A DNA stretch of 64,000 bases from Aquisalinus flavus (GCF_022559625.1 NZ_CP042288.1:62001-126000), one strand, 5' to 3'. Counted from the stretch's first letter, positions 1 through 8,667 are shown. Translations and numbers: made by a program. Notes: generated from the sequence alone by a model not told the origin.

Positions 1-566
1 TCGGCGAGGGCTTCCGCATGATGGGGCTGCAGCATTTCTTCGATAACGAGCTGGGCGGCTCGCTCCACGGCATCTCCAATGACGGGCTGACCGGGTTCGG
101 CCGCGCCGCCGTCGCGCGCGCGCTGGAACTGGGCATGGTGATCGATGTCGCCCGTTCATCGCCGGCTGTGGTGGAAGATGTGCTGGCGATGACAGATGCA
201 CCGCTGGTCGTCTCCCATACCGGCATCAAGTCATATTGCGAGACCAAGCGGAACATTCCAGACGAGTTGATGGCGCGGATCGCGGCGGGTGGCGGGCTCA
301 TCGGCATCGGCTATTGGGAGGACGTGACCTGCGACGCCTCACCGCTCGGCATTGCCAATGTCATCTTCTATGCCGTGGAAAAATTCGGCGTCGATCATGT
401 CGCCCTGGGATCGGATTTCGATGGCACGGTGACGACGGAACTCGACACATCGGAGCTGGCGGCGATAACGGACCGTCTCTTGTATCTCGGCATGACTACG
501 GAGGATATCCGCAAGGTCATGGGCGACAACGTGCTGCGCTATCTGTCTGAAAACCTGCCCGAATAG
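1..566 (+). CDS. Membrane dipeptidase, peptidase family M19 (5' end outside window)
   Basis: C-terminal about 188 residues of a renal-dipeptidase-type zinc metallopeptidase, which hydrolyses dipeptides. The reading frame is open from base 3, so the start and the N-terminal metal ligands lie upstream. Visible family features are a GLQHFFDNELGGSLHG segment, the SHTGIKSYCETKRNIPD stretch (usual SHS...RNxPD), a GGGLIGIGYW strand, the conserved ALGSDFDGTV loop near residue 140 and the C-terminal LGMTTEDIRKVMGDNVLR helix that ends most M19 enzymes. No signal peptide can be judged. It faces the avidin-like gene tail to tail, only 9 bases apart. The HTG in place of the common HSN/HSS is a minor variation. 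Family assignment is firm; substrate is not. Confidence 0.9.
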   Translation, partial: GEGFRMMGLQHFFDNELGGSLHGISNDGLTGFGRAAVARALELGMVIDVARSSPAVVEDVLAMTDAPLVVSHTGIKSYCETKRNIPDELMARIAAGGGLIGIGYWEDVTCDASPLGIANVIFYAVEKFGVDHVALGSDFDGTVTTELDTSELAAITDRLLYLGMTTEDIRKVMGDNVLRYLSENLPE

Positions 567-575
567 GCAGCGTGT

Positions 576-1025
576 CTAATCTGAAACTACCGGCACGAAG
601 ACATCGGTCCCCGTCAGTTGATGGTCCCAGTCGTAATCGCCATGGGAACGGGTCAGGTGCCAGATGGTCTCGATGGTCGGGACGCCGTCGAGTATCCGGC
701 AGGTGCCTGACCAGGCCGAGACACTGCCATAGGGCGTGAAGCGGACCGAAAAGGTCAGGGCCGGAACGACATCGTCCGCCCTGTCCGGCTCGCTTTCCAC
801 GACCCAGCCGGTGAGCGCGAAGGCTTCTCCCGCCGTGCCGGATGGTGAGGTAAACTGGCCACGAAGATGGCCGGAAATGTCTTCAACCTCCGTGATGATG
901 AGCGTCGGCGACCCGTTGATTGCATTGGTCCATTCGCCGGTCAGGCTGTCGCAATCGGCGGCAAGCGCAGGTATCGAGAGAATGCCTGTCAGCGCCATGC
1001 CCGAAAAGAGACTGATAATACGCAT
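576..1025 (-). CDS. Secreted avidin/streptavidin-family (biotin-binding-like) protein
   Basis: 149 residues from ATG at 1025; a GTG three codons upstream (1034) is an alternative and neither has a clear Shine-Dalgarno. A signal peptide (MRIISLFSGM...ALA, residues 1-22) precedes the mature domain. The mature part follows the eight-strand avidin barrel: CDSLTGEWTNAINGS at the start, a GQFTS strand, AWSGTC, ETIWHL and a closing DWDHQLTGTDVF. Aligned by eye to streptavidin, the biotin contacts N23, S27, S45, S88, W92, W108, W120 and D128 appear as N34, S39, S60, S101, W105, W122, W133 and D141; T90 is Ser103; Y43 and W79 are both Phe (F58, F96). C25 and C109 sit where avidin has its C4-C83 disulfide. 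No biotin gene is adjacent. Family membership is inferred from motif order; affinity and oligomeric state are unknown. Confidence 0.8.
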   Translation of the reverse strand: MRIISLFSGMALTGILSIPALAADCDSLTGEWTNAINGSPTLIITEVEDISGHLRGQFTSPSGTAGEAFALTGWVVESEPDRADDVVPALTFSVRFTPYGSVSAWSGTCRILDGVPTIETIWHLTRSHGDYDWDHQLTGTDVFVPVVSD

Positions 1026-1197
1026 ACCGGTCACGAGAAACGCTGCAGGCTATCCATCTGAAAGACGGGGCAAGTTTCGTTGCTGCGCGCGGTCAGGCCT
1101 GCTGCGATCTTTTTCATTATCGTCCTCTCGCTCATGCGATACCTGCACAATCCATCGAGACAATTCCGGGGAGTCGAGAAAGGCGCCGCCGGAACGT

Positions 1198-1614
1198 CTA
1201 CCAGTAAATAGCGCAGTAGGTCTCTTCGATAAAGCCGAGTTCTTCTGCCACCGCCATGAGACCCCCAATCGTGGCGTCATCGAAGCCCCGGCCGGTCAGG
1301 GAATCGGCCAGAGTGTCGTAGTGCTCCTGGGTACCGAACTCGTCAAATTTCAGCAGCTCCTGCAGGAACACCAGATAGGTGATGAAGTCCTGTTCGTTCA
1401 GATACGCGCCGGCTACGCCAAGCGAGCAGGCGCAGCTGGCCGACGCTTCGGCAGCGCTGTCATAGTACTGCGTCTGATCAGCCATGCAGATGCGCGTGAA
1501 TTCGGCGACGGCATCATCGAGAGTTGCGGGGGTCTGTTGCGCCGACGCAATCGTCATCGGCACAATGGCCGTCAGGCTGATCGCCAGAAGGCTTGTGATC
1601 GATTTGTTTTTCAC
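1198..1614 (-). CDS. Hypothetical secreted protein, 138 aa
   Basis: Start set at GTG 1614 because a GAGGAG sequence lies 7 bases upstream and a signal peptide follows immediately (basic KNK, hydrophobic ITSLLAISLTAIVPM, then IASA-Q cleavage near residue 25). The mature part is acidic, with a Cys cluster SCACS near residue 70 and further cysteines at RIC and at ETYCAIYW near the end, suggesting a disulfide-bonded periplasmic or exported helical protein. I do not recognise a family. It is divergent from the MATE gene and 170 bases upstream of the avidin-like gene on the same strand, so the two could share a transcript, but no operon signal is visible in the 1035-1197 gap. Confidence 0.75.
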   Translation of the reverse strand: MKNKSITSLLAISLTAIVPMTIASAQQTPATLDDAVAEFTRICMADQTQYYDSAAEASASCACSLGVAGAYLNEQDFITYLVFLQELLKFDEFGTQEHYDTLADSLTGRGFDDATIGGLMAVAEELGFIEETYCAIYW

Positions 1615-1789
1615 CTGAAGGCTCCTCGTTCTTCCGGCCGCCATTCTGATCTTGCACAGAGTGCGCTGCAAGCTGAATAAATCCGCCTCCCGCAGTTTTT
1701 CCGGTTGCCTTTTGACGGCGCTCCTGTATTCAGGCCGGCTGGCCAAAACAAGCGATCATTCCAGCGATAGACAAAAGCAGGCTGATGTC

Positions 1790-3232
1790 ATGGATCACCA
1801 GGAGCGCGAAGAAGAAGGCACATCGCAGGAGGCAAGCGGGCAGGTGAAACGCCGCCTGGCCCTGTTCAGCGTCGCGCCCGGCAGCGACTGGCTCGTCGAA
1901 CTGGGCGCCACGCTGCGTCTCGCCTGGCCGCTGATCATTGCGCAGCTGGCGCAGATGGCGATCTTCACCACCGACACGCTGATGATGGGCTGGCTCGGCC
2001 CGGAATATCTCGCGACCGGCACGCTCGCGGTCGCTTACCTGCACCCGCTGTTCGTGTTCGGGCTCGGCCTGCTGTTTGCGCTGTCGCCGATGATGGCGCA
2101 GGCGCTGGGCGCGCGGCAGTTCAGGAATGTGCGCCGCACGGCGCGTCAGGGCTTCTGGGCGGCGCTGGCGATGAGCGCGGTCATTATCCCCATATTGTGG
2201 CAGGTACGCCCGCTGCTCGGCCTGACCGGCCAGACCGAGGCAACGCTGGCGATGGCGGAGATCTATGTCCATACGGCGGTGTTCTCGATCATCCCGATGC
2301 TGCTCTTCGTGGTGCTGCGGACGCTCGTCTCCGTGCACGGAGAGACCCGTATCGTGCTGATCATCACGCTTTCCGGGATCGCGGTGAACGCGTTGGGCAA
2401 CTACACGCTGATGTTCGGCAATTTCGGCGCGCCGCGGCTGGAACTGCTGGGCGCGGCAATTTCCACGGTCACGGTCAATACGGTGATGCTGTTGCTGCTG
2501 CTCGCCTATGTGCAGCTGCGCCGGCGCTTCCGCCGCTATCACATCTTCGCCCGCTTCTGGCGGCCGGACTGGCAGCGTTTCCGCCAGATCTTCACCCTCG
2601 GATCGCCAATCGGCCTGCAGTCCATGGCGGAGGTCGGCCTGTTTGCCGCTGCCGCCATGATGATGGGGCGGATCGGCACGGATGAACTGGCCGCCCACGC
2701 CATCGCCCTGCAGCTGGCGGCGCTTGCCTTCATGATCCCGTTCGGCCTCAGCCAGGCGACGACGATCCGTGTCGGTCTCGCCGCCGGCGAGGGGCGACGG
2801 GCCGGTATCGGGATTGCCGGCTGGGCGTCCTATCTCGTCGCCATGACCGTGATGAGCATGACGGCGCTGATCTTCTGGCAGATGCCCAAGCCGCTGATCC
2901 ACCTGTTCCTGAACCCGGCAGCGCCGGAGAACGCGGTGCCGATCGCGCTCGCCGTCGGCTATCTCGGCGTCGCCGCGCTGTTTCAGCTGGTCGACGGGGC
3001 GCAGGTGGTTGCCGGGGCGGCGCTGCGGGGCCTCAGCGACACGACGGTGCCGATGGTGATCGCGCTGATCGGCTATTGGCTGGTCGGCATGCCGCTGTCC
3101 TACTGGCTCGGCTTCCACACGCCGCTGGAAGGGATGGGCGTGTGGTACGGCCTTGCCGCCGGGCTCGCCGTCGTCGCGGTGGTGCTGACCGGCCGCTTCA
3201 TCCTGCGCGAGCGCTTCGGCCTGGTCAGTTGA
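1790..3232 (+). CDS. MATE family (NorM-type) multidrug/Na+ efflux transporter
   Basis: 480-residue inner-membrane antiporter expected to have 12 membrane segments in two six-helix bundles. The first bundle starts LAWPLIIAQLAQMAIFTTDTLMMGWLG, the family's N-terminal P and D signature around residues 45-70; a second copy of the pattern appears at GSPIGLQSMAEVGLFAAAAMMMGRIG near residues 280-305. The ATG at 1790 is preferred over upstream in-frame starts because sequence before it is not membrane-protein-like. A basic cytosolic tail precedes the first helix. The gene ends 8 bases inside the oppositely oriented lytic transglycosylase gene, so the two 3' ends overlap. Exported substrate cannot be told from sequence. 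Confidence 0.93.
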   Translation: MDHQEREEEGTSQEASGQVKRRLALFSVAPGSDWLVELGATLRLAWPLIIAQLAQMAIFTTDTLMMGWLGPEYLATGTLAVAYLHPLFVFGLGLLFALSPMMAQALGARQFRNVRRTARQGFWAALAMSAVIIPILWQVRPLLGLTGQTEATLAMAEIYVHTAVFSIIPMLLFVVLRTLVSVHGETRIVLIITLSGIAVNALGNYTLMFGNFGAPRLELLGAAISTVTVNTVMLLLLLAYVQLRRRFRRYHIFARFWRPDWQRFRQIFTLGSPIGLQSMAEVGLFAAAAMMMGRIGTDELAAHAIALQLAALAFMIPFGLSQATTIRVGLAAGEGRRAGIGIAGWASYLVAMTVMSMTALIFWQMPKPLIHLFLNPAAPENAVPIALAVGYLGVAALFQLVDGAQVVAGAALRGLSDTTVPMVIALIGYWLVGMPLSYWLGFHTPLEGMGVWYGLAAGLAVVAVVLTGRFILRERFGLVS

Positions 3233-5030
3233 TCGTCACCAATTCGCCTGCGCTGCCCTGTACCGGACCAACCTGCGAGGTGCGGGCGTTTTTCGCATCG
3301 ACCGGCACATAGATCGCCTTGCCGCCAGCGGCGAGGGAATCGCGGCTCGGCGCCGGCTGGCCGAGACGGTCGCGATAGACCCACATATTGGTCAGGACAT
3401 ATTCGACGAAATCGCGCGCTTCCGGATTGGGAATGCTCTCGATCATCAGCAATTCGTCCGACACCGGATTGGCCGCTTTCCAGCGCGACAGGTTTCCCGG
3501 CCCCCAATTGTAGGCAATCGCCATTTCCAGCAGGTCGCCATCGGTATAGCGCGTCAGCAACTGGTCGATATAGGACTGGCCGAGCTGCATGTTGTAGCCC
3601 GGCTCATACAGCTTGTCGCTGGCCCTGCCGTCATGCTGCATCAGTGAGCTGTCATTGGCGACATAGCTCGCCGTGCGCGGCATCAGCTGCATCAGCCCGG
3701 CAGCACCGACGCGGGACATGGCCTCCGTCTTGAATTTGCTCTCCTGGCGGATCATGCCGAACAGGATGGCGCGGTCGATCTTGAAGCCGTCATTGGGGGC
3801 ATAGTCCGGCAGCGGATAGAGCCCGGCGGCGGTGAACGGCGTTGCGTCCGGCAGATGTGCAGCGGAGGCGATCGCCATGTCGATCTGGGCGGCCCAGAGC
3901 TTCGTGTCGAAGGCGACGGCCATCAGAGCGGCGTCATCCGCATCTTCAAGCTCGCCATGGGCCCAGCGCATCTCGGTATGGGCCAGCGTTTCCATGCCGA
4001 TCTGGGCCAGGGCCGCTGCACGCCGAACACGGACGGACTTTGCGCTGATCTGGTTCCACTGGGCTTCGGTCAGCCGCGGCACGGACCAGTCGATGCCGCT
4101 GTCCTGGCCGAGCTGACCGAGCGCGAGCTGACCATAGAAGGTAAACGGAAACTGCGCGGCGATGTGCAGATAGGGGATGACCTTGTCATGGCGGCCGGTG
4201 GCAAGGTTGGCGCGCGCGGCCCAGAATCCGGCAGCGGCGCGGAACGAGGCTTCCTGGTGCTTCACGTCGGCCATGCGGGTGAAATAGCCGGCGGCGGCTT
4301 CATAGTCGCTCTTGCGCCACGAGGTCAGCCCGGCGACCCAATAGGCGAGCACGGCAGTGTCGCCATTGCGCGCGGCGACTTCGCGGGCCAGCTGCGAGGC
4401 TTCGGCGAGGTTCTCGTTGTAATAATAGGACGCGGCGATCCACGACAGGACGCGGTCATATTGCGCGTCGCTGAACTCGGCACGCCAGCGCGGCGTCCTG
4501 ATATAGTTCAGCGCCTGTGTCGGGCGGTCATCGGCGTTGAGATAGCGGATATAGCCCTCGATGCGGGCGACCTCTGCCGGGTTGCGGTTGTTCTTGTAAT
4601 CTTCCTTCAGGGCCGGCGGCAGCCAGTCCTCTTCCCTCGTGCGCCAGCGGCGGGTCTGGTAATTGTCCGGCGCGATCGCGCCGCGCGGGCGGCGCTTGCT
4701 GGCGAGAGAGTAGATAACATCCGCATTCGGATGGTCGGCATATTTGTCGAGCCAGGAGGAGAGTTCCTCATAGGAGGAGCGCCACGCCGTCGGGTGCATG
4801 TAGCGCTGGTGCAGGACATGACCCATCAGGATCGGGTCTTCGAGCTTGGCGATGATCGCGTCGGCGGTGCTCATGTCGCCTTCTTCCTGTTCCTGGAAGA
4901 TCGCGCGATAGCGGGCGGCATCGGCCTCGCTCAGCGGTGTCGCCACCTGCGTCGAGGCACTGGCGGCCAGCGCCGTGCCTGCGATAAAGACTACACTCAT
5001 CCAAAGCGCCGGAAGCACCCGCTGCAGCAT
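3225..5030 (-). CDS. Soluble lytic murein transglycosylase (Slt70-like)
   Basis: 601-residue periplasmic enzyme that cleaves the MurNAc-GlcNAc bond of peptidoglycan to give 1,6-anhydro ends. Residues 1-25 are a signal peptide (MLQRVLPALWMSVVFIAGTALAA). A long alpha-superhelical region fills about residues 30-400, as in Slt70. The C-terminal SLT domain holds FGMIRQESKF with the catalytic Glu at about 430, followed by GAAGLMQLMPRTA and the AYNWGPGNLSRW block. The start at 5030 was chosen by the signal peptide and a GAAAGGG 9 bases upstream; an in-frame extension to 5117 has no signal sequence. Its last codons overlap the end of the MATE gene. Length and domain order match the family. Confidence 0.93.
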   Translation of the reverse strand: MLQRVLPALWMSVVFIAGTALAASASTQVATPLSEADAARYRAIFQEQEEGDMSTADAIIAKLEDPILMGHVLHQRYMHPTAWRSSYEELSSWLDKYADHPNADVIYSLASKRRPRGAIAPDNYQTRRWRTREEDWLPPALKEDYKNNRNPAEVARIEGYIRYLNADDRPTQALNYIRTPRWRAEFSDAQYDRVLSWIAASYYYNENLAEASQLAREVAARNGDTAVLAYWVAGLTSWRKSDYEAAAGYFTRMADVKHQEASFRAAAGFWAARANLATGRHDKVIPYLHIAAQFPFTFYGQLALGQLGQDSGIDWSVPRLTEAQWNQISAKSVRVRRAAALAQIGMETLAHTEMRWAHGELEDADDAALMAVAFDTKLWAAQIDMAIASAAHLPDATPFTAAGLYPLPDYAPNDGFKIDRAILFGMIRQESKFKTEAMSRVGAAGLMQLMPRTASYVANDSSLMQHDGRASDKLYEPGYNMQLGQSYIDQLLTRYTDGDLLEMAIAYNWGPGNLSRWKAANPVSDELLMIESIPNPEARDFVEYVLTNMWVYRDRLGQPAPSRDSLAAGGKAIYVPVDAKNARTSQVGPVQGSAGELVTIN

Positions 5031-5153
5031 TGTGATATACCCTTTCTGACAGGTCTGGCCTTTGAAGTTACCAGCGCCCGGGCTGTATGGAAACAGCCGG
5101 GCGTCCACAAGGCACATTTGTAATGCCTGGTTAAGGGATGGTTAATCGGTGCT

Positions 5154-6023
5154 CTAGGACCGGAGCCGCTTGCGGATCTCGATCAGGTCAGCCCAGGCAA
5201 GGCGCTTCTGGGCCGGCTGGCGCAGCAGGAAAGCGGGGTGGAAGGTCGGCAGGACCGGAATGACCGCGCCGCCCGCCGTGGCATGGTCGCGCCAGGTCCC
5301 GCGGGCGCCGGTGATGCCGCCGGCATTGTCGAACAGGGTCTGGGTCGGCGTGTTGCCGAGGGTGACGATCACCTTGGGGGCATTCAGCTCGATCAGGCGT
5401 GCGACGAAGGGAAAGCAGATGGCGATCTCGGCTTTCGTCGGCGCGCGATTGCCCGGCGGGCGCCAGAAAATCGCGTTGGAGATATAGGCGGGGGCGAGAT
5501 CGCCCTCCTGCCGGGCATGGCCAATGGCTGCGAGCATGCGGTCGAGCAATTGCCCGGCGCGGCCGACAAAGGGCCTGCCGATACGATCCTCCTCCCGGCC
5601 CGGCGCCTCGCCCAGCAGCATCAGCGGTGCCCCGGCAATGCCGTCATCGATCACCGTGTTGCGTGCGCCCGGCTTGAGCGGGCAGCCATCGAAGGCGGCG
5701 ATAGCCTCGCGCAGGCTCTCGATGTCGGTCGCCGCAGCGGCGGCGGCCCGGGCGGCGGCGATGGCTTCGTCGGCGGGCAAGGGATCGTCGCCCGGAAGGA
5801 TCGGCGCGGGCGCGGGCTTTGACCGGGTGGGCGCAGCGCGCGGCGCCTGCTGGGGGCTTTGGGCGACAGGGGGCAGCGCTTTCCGCGCGGAGCCGGTCCA
5901 TTGCGAAAAGTCCGACGGCACGTCGCCGGTAATATCGTCGATCCCCATCTCCGCATACCAGGTCAACAACGCGCGCAGGGCGGCGGCATCGACTGGCGGG
6001 GCTTCGGGGGAGATGTCGGACAT
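5154..6023 (-). CDS. Uracil-DNA glycosylase, family 4/5-like
   Basis: 289-residue base-excision repair enzyme removing uracil from DNA. The catalytic core begins near residue 105: LMLLGEAPGREEDRIG (motif at 138-142), RPFVGRAGQLLDRML, WRPPGNRAP and the C-terminal THFPAF-type loop here TFHPAFLL. Preceding it are about 100 low-complexity Ala/Pro residues forming a linker. Of the four cysteines that bind the 4Fe-4S cluster in classic family 4 enzymes, only C114 and C203 are present; the partners are F111 and W187. The WRPPGNR variant is one I recall from alphaproteobacterial homologues, so this is probably a lineage trait, not a mutation. The gene is separate from the Slt gene by 123 bases in the same direction. 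Confidence 0.88.
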   Translation of the reverse strand: MSDISPEAPPVDAAALRALLTWYAEMGIDDITGDVPSDFSQWTGSARKALPPVAQSPQQAPRAAPTRSKPAPAPILPGDDPLPADEAIAAARAAAAAATDIESLREAIAAFDGCPLKPGARNTVIDDGIAGAPLMLLGEAPGREEDRIGRPFVGRAGQLLDRMLAAIGHARQEGDLAPAYISNAIFWRPPGNRAPTKAEIAICFPFVARLIELNAPKVIVTLGNTPTQTLFDNAGGITGARGTWRDHATAGGAVIPVLPTFHPAFLLRQPAQKRLAWADLIEIRKRLRS

Positions 6024-6210
6024 GGCGCCAGTCTAGGCGCAGCGCGCGCGCGGGGCAAGAACCGGGCGTCACCCGGCTTTGATTGTAATTCCCGCCAAAA
6101 CCCTTATGTATGGCCATAGGCCGACAGGCCGCGCGATGATGGAAACCGCTTTTTTCTCTTAAAGATTTTTCTCCTTTCGGGGGTCGCTGCAACACTCCCA
6201 AGGAGGCGAC

Positions 6211-6888
6211 ATGTCCCGCATTTTTATCTCTACACGATTATTCATCCCGCTATGTCTGGCCCTGCTCGGCGCCGGTCTGGCCTCGTTATCCGGAGCCGCG
6301 GCGCAGAATGTGCCCGTCAATGCAAGGGATCTTGGCAACGGCCTCGGCTGGCAATGCGAAGAGACGTATCAGCGTATCGACGATGGCTGCCAGAAAATCG
6401 ACGTTCCTGAAAACGCCTATGCCACGAGCAGCCGCTACGGTCGCGGCTGGGACTGTCAGAGAGGCTATATGGCCGATGGTGCCCGGTGTATCCCCATGGA
6501 TATTCCGTCCAATGCCTATCTCAACTCCTATGGCGATCGCTGGGAATGCGAACGCGGCTATCGCCGTGAGGCTGAGCGGTGCGACCAAATCATCGTGCCG
6601 GGGAACGGCTATCTGACCGGTGCTGCCTATGGCACAGGCTGGGCCTGTCTGCGTGGGTTCAAGAGCGGTCAGGATAGCTGCAACAAGATCGTCGTGCCCG
6701 CCAATGCCTATCTGTCTGGCAATGATTATGGCACGGGCTGGACGTGTGAGCGCGGTTACACCTCTGGTGCGTCGTCCTGTACACGGATCAGGTTACCGGA
6801 AAACGCCCATCTCAATGCCAGCGGCAATGGCTGGGAATGTGACCGACCTCTCATTAAGCAGATCGATCAATGCGTCCTGAAAGGATGA
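6211..6888 (+). CDS. Secreted six-repeat cysteine-rich protein
   Basis: 225 residues, start fixed by AAGGAGG 6 bases before ATG and a signal peptide ending near AAAQ (residue 32). The mature part is six tandem units of about 30-33 residues with the pattern NAYLxxxxYGxGWxCxRGYxxxxxxCxxIxVP. Each unit carries two cysteines, so twelve in total, spaced for one disulfide per unit, and a conserved Trp before the first Cys. The last unit is shortened after its second Cys. I do not recognise a named family, though similar GW-C-GY-C repeats occur in exported proteobacterial proteins. An ATGA junction and close spacing link it to the downstream zinc-ribbon gene. Likely periplasmic or surface; function unknown. 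Confidence 0.85.
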   Translation: MSRIFISTRLFIPLCLALLGAGLASLSGAAAQNVPVNARDLGNGLGWQCEETYQRIDDGCQKIDVPENAYATSSRYGRGWDCQRGYMADGARCIPMDIPSNAYLNSYGDRWECERGYRREAERCDQIIVPGNGYLTGAAYGTGWACLRGFKSGQDSCNKIVVPANAYLSGNDYGTGWTCERGYTSGASSCTRIRLPENAHLNASGNGWECDRPLIKQIDQCVLKG

Positions 6889-6902
6889 GTAAGGAAGAAA
6901 TC

Positions 6903-7067
6903 ATGAAACAGACCTATTCAGCCAAGCCCGACATGACCGAGCACCGCAATAGCGACCGGCCCAAGACGCGGGAATGCCTGAACTGCAAGAAAGCGTTTCA
7001 CAGCGAATGGTCGGGCGAGCGGGTCTGCAGCAAGTGCAAGTCCAAATCGGCCTGGCGCCGGGCCTGA
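6903..7067 (+). CDS. Small zinc-ribbon protein, 54 aa
   Basis: Highly charged small cytosolic protein with two CxxC knuckles, CLNCKKAF and CSKCKSK, spaced 15 residues apart, forming a zinc-ribbon-type site near the C-terminus; an arginine-rich tail (AWRRA) follows. ATG 6903 is chosen because AAGGAAG lies 5 bases upstream. An in-frame ATG at 6885 overlaps the stop of the preceding gene as ATGA and would give 60 residues. The gene directly follows the six-repeat protein and ends before a strong terminator, so the two probably form a bicistron. Function is not recognisable; nucleic-acid binding is a guess from the fold. Confidence 0.72.
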   Translation: MKQTYSAKPDMTEHRNSDRPKTRECLNCKKAFHSEWSGERVCSKCKSKSAWRRA

Positions 7068-7094
7068 TCGACTATGCAGTACCCTGCACAATAA

Positions 7095-7124
7095 AAAACG
7101 GCATCCCCTGCGGGATGCCGTTTT
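7095..7124. terminator. Bidirectional rho-independent terminator
   Basis: A perfect 9-bp stem CGGCATCCC/GGGATGCCG with a CTGC loop, flanked by A4-6 on the left and T4 on the right. It serves the zinc-ribbon gene on the plus strand and, with the better T-run, rhlE on the minus strand. Confidence 0.9.
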
Positions 7125-7146
7125 CGTTAGTCGTTAATCTTGGCGC

Positions 7147-8667
7147 TTATGCGTCTTCACGACGGCGTTCGCCAGCCTTGGCGCGGCGCTGCTGCGAGTT
7201 GCGCGGACGCGGCTTCTGGTAGTGATTGTCGGTGTCGTTGGCGCCGGCGCCAACGGTTTCGCCTCTCCAGTCGTCGCGGCGGTTATTGTCACGCGATGAT
7301 TTGGCCTTGCGCGGCTGCTGGCTGCGGGTGCCATCGGCACTGCGGCTGTCACTGCGATTGTCGCTGCGGCTGTGATTGCGGCCCTGTGACTGGCCACCGG
7401 CATTGCCTGATCCCGCCGGGCGCTTCTGGGTCCTGGAGCGGTTGTTCTTGCCACGGCCGGAGCGGGGCTGCTGTTGCGGCTTCTGATCTTCCTGCGCGAC
7501 CGGCGGCAGGGCGTTGATCTCGGCAACCGAGCGGTTGAAGCCTTCCGGTAGTTCGGCAAGCGGCACGCGTTGTTTCGTGACTTTCTCGATGTCGCGCATG
7601 AACGGGCGCTCGTCGCTGGCGACGAAGGACAGGGCGATACCGTCACGACCGGCGCGAGCCGTGCGGCCGATGCGGTGGACATATTGTTCGGGCACGTTGG
7701 GAATCTCGAAATTGATCACGTGCGAGACGCCATCGATGTCGATGCCGCGTGCGGCGATGTCAGTGGCAACGAGGATCTTCAGGCTGCCGTCGCGGAAGGC
7801 ACCGAGGGTGCGCTCGCGCTGGGGCTGGGACTTGTTGCCGTGGATGGCAGCCGCCTTGATGCCGGCGCGGGCAAGATATTTGACCACGCGGTCGGCGCCA
7901 TGCTTCGTCCGGGTAAAGACGAGGGCACGATCGATCGTTTCATCCTGCAGCGTCAGCGTCAGCAGCGCCTGTTTCTCCGACTGGTTCACATGCACGGCGA
8001 CCTGGTCGACACGCTCTGCCGTGGTGGCGGCAGGGGCGACGGAGACTTTCACCGGGTCCTTGATGAACTGCGAGGCAAGCTCGGCGATCGCCTTGGGCAT
8101 GGTCGCAGAGAAGAACAGCGTCTGGCGTTTTTTCGGTACCAGCGGCACGATTTTGCGCAGGGAGTGAATGAAGCCCATGTCGAGCATCTGGTCGGCCTCG
8201 TCGAGGACGAGGACCTCGACATCGGACAGGCTCAGCGCCTTTTGCTGGATCAGGTCGATGAGACGGCCCGGCGTTGCGACGAGAACGTCGACGCCGCGCT
8301 GCATCTCACGGATCTGGCGGTTGATCGGGATGCCACCGAAAACCGTCGCGACACTGACTTTCATGTGCTGGCCATAGGTGCGGAACGACGCCGCGATCTG
8401 GCTCGCCAGTTCGCGGGTCGGCGCGAGGATCAGCACGCGGGTCGATTTCGAGCGCAACTGTACCGGATTGGCTGCAAGATGGTTCAGGATCGGCAGCGCG
8501 AAGGCAGCGGTCTTGCCGGTGCCTGTCTGGGCGATGCCGAGAATGTCGCGGCCTTCCAGCGCCGGCGGGATCGCCTGGGTCTGGATCGGTGTCGGCTGGG
8601 TGTAGCCTTCGTCAGCAAGTGCCTGGAGCAGCGGCTGGGAAAGCTTGAGAGTGTTAAAATCAGTCAT
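7147..8667 (-). CDS. rhlE: DEAD-box ATP-dependent RNA helicase, RhlE type
   Basis: 506-residue cytosolic RNA helicase that remodels RNA duplexes, typically in ribosome assembly or mRNA decay. Visible motifs in order: Q-motif YTQPTPIQTQAIP near residues 22-34, Walker A AQTGTGKT, PTRELA, TPGRLID, DEAD, SAT, ATDIAARGIDI and HRIGRTARAGRDG (motif VI, about residues 325-337). A tail of about 130 residues rich in Arg, Ser, Gln and Asn (RSGRGKNNRSR and similar) is typical of RhlE. ATG 8667 gives the usual MTDFNTLKLSQ start; the frame runs on upstream but without homology. It ends just before a strong terminator and lies opposite the ETF-QO gene. Confidence 0.94.
   Translation of the reverse strand: MTDFNTLKLSQPLLQALADEGYTQPTPIQTQAIPPALEGRDILGIAQTGTGKTAAFALPILNHLAANPVQLRSKSTRVLILAPTRELASQIAASFRTYGQHMKVSVATVFGGIPINRQIREMQRGVDVLVATPGRLIDLIQQKALSLSDVEVLVLDEADQMLDMGFIHSLRKIVPLVPKKRQTLFFSATMPKAIAELASQFIKDPVKVSVAPAATTAERVDQVAVHVNQSEKQALLTLTLQDETIDRALVFTRTKHGADRVVKYLARAGIKAAAIHGNKSQPQRERTLGAFRDGSLKILVATDIAARGIDIDGVSHVINFEIPNVPEQYVHRIGRTARAGRDGIALSFVASDERPFMRDIEKVTKQRVPLAELPEGFNRSVAEINALPPVAQEDQKPQQQPRSGRGKNNRSRTQKRPAGSGNAGGQSQGRNHSRSDNRSDSRSADGTRSQQPRKAKSSRDNNRRDDWRGETVGAGANDTDNHYQKPRPRNSQQRRAKAGERRREDA

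Noticed and set aside
1050..1280. 76-codon minus-strand frame between the avidin-like and secreted genes
   Set aside because: Overlaps the secreted protein gene in another frame and has no ribosome site.
1730..3118. 462-codon minus-strand frame opposite the MATE gene
   Set aside because: His/Arg/Gln-rich composition, antisense to a clear transporter.
3855..5123. 422-codon plus-strand frame opposite the lytic transglycosylase
   Set aside because: Shadow of the real gene; no domain signature.
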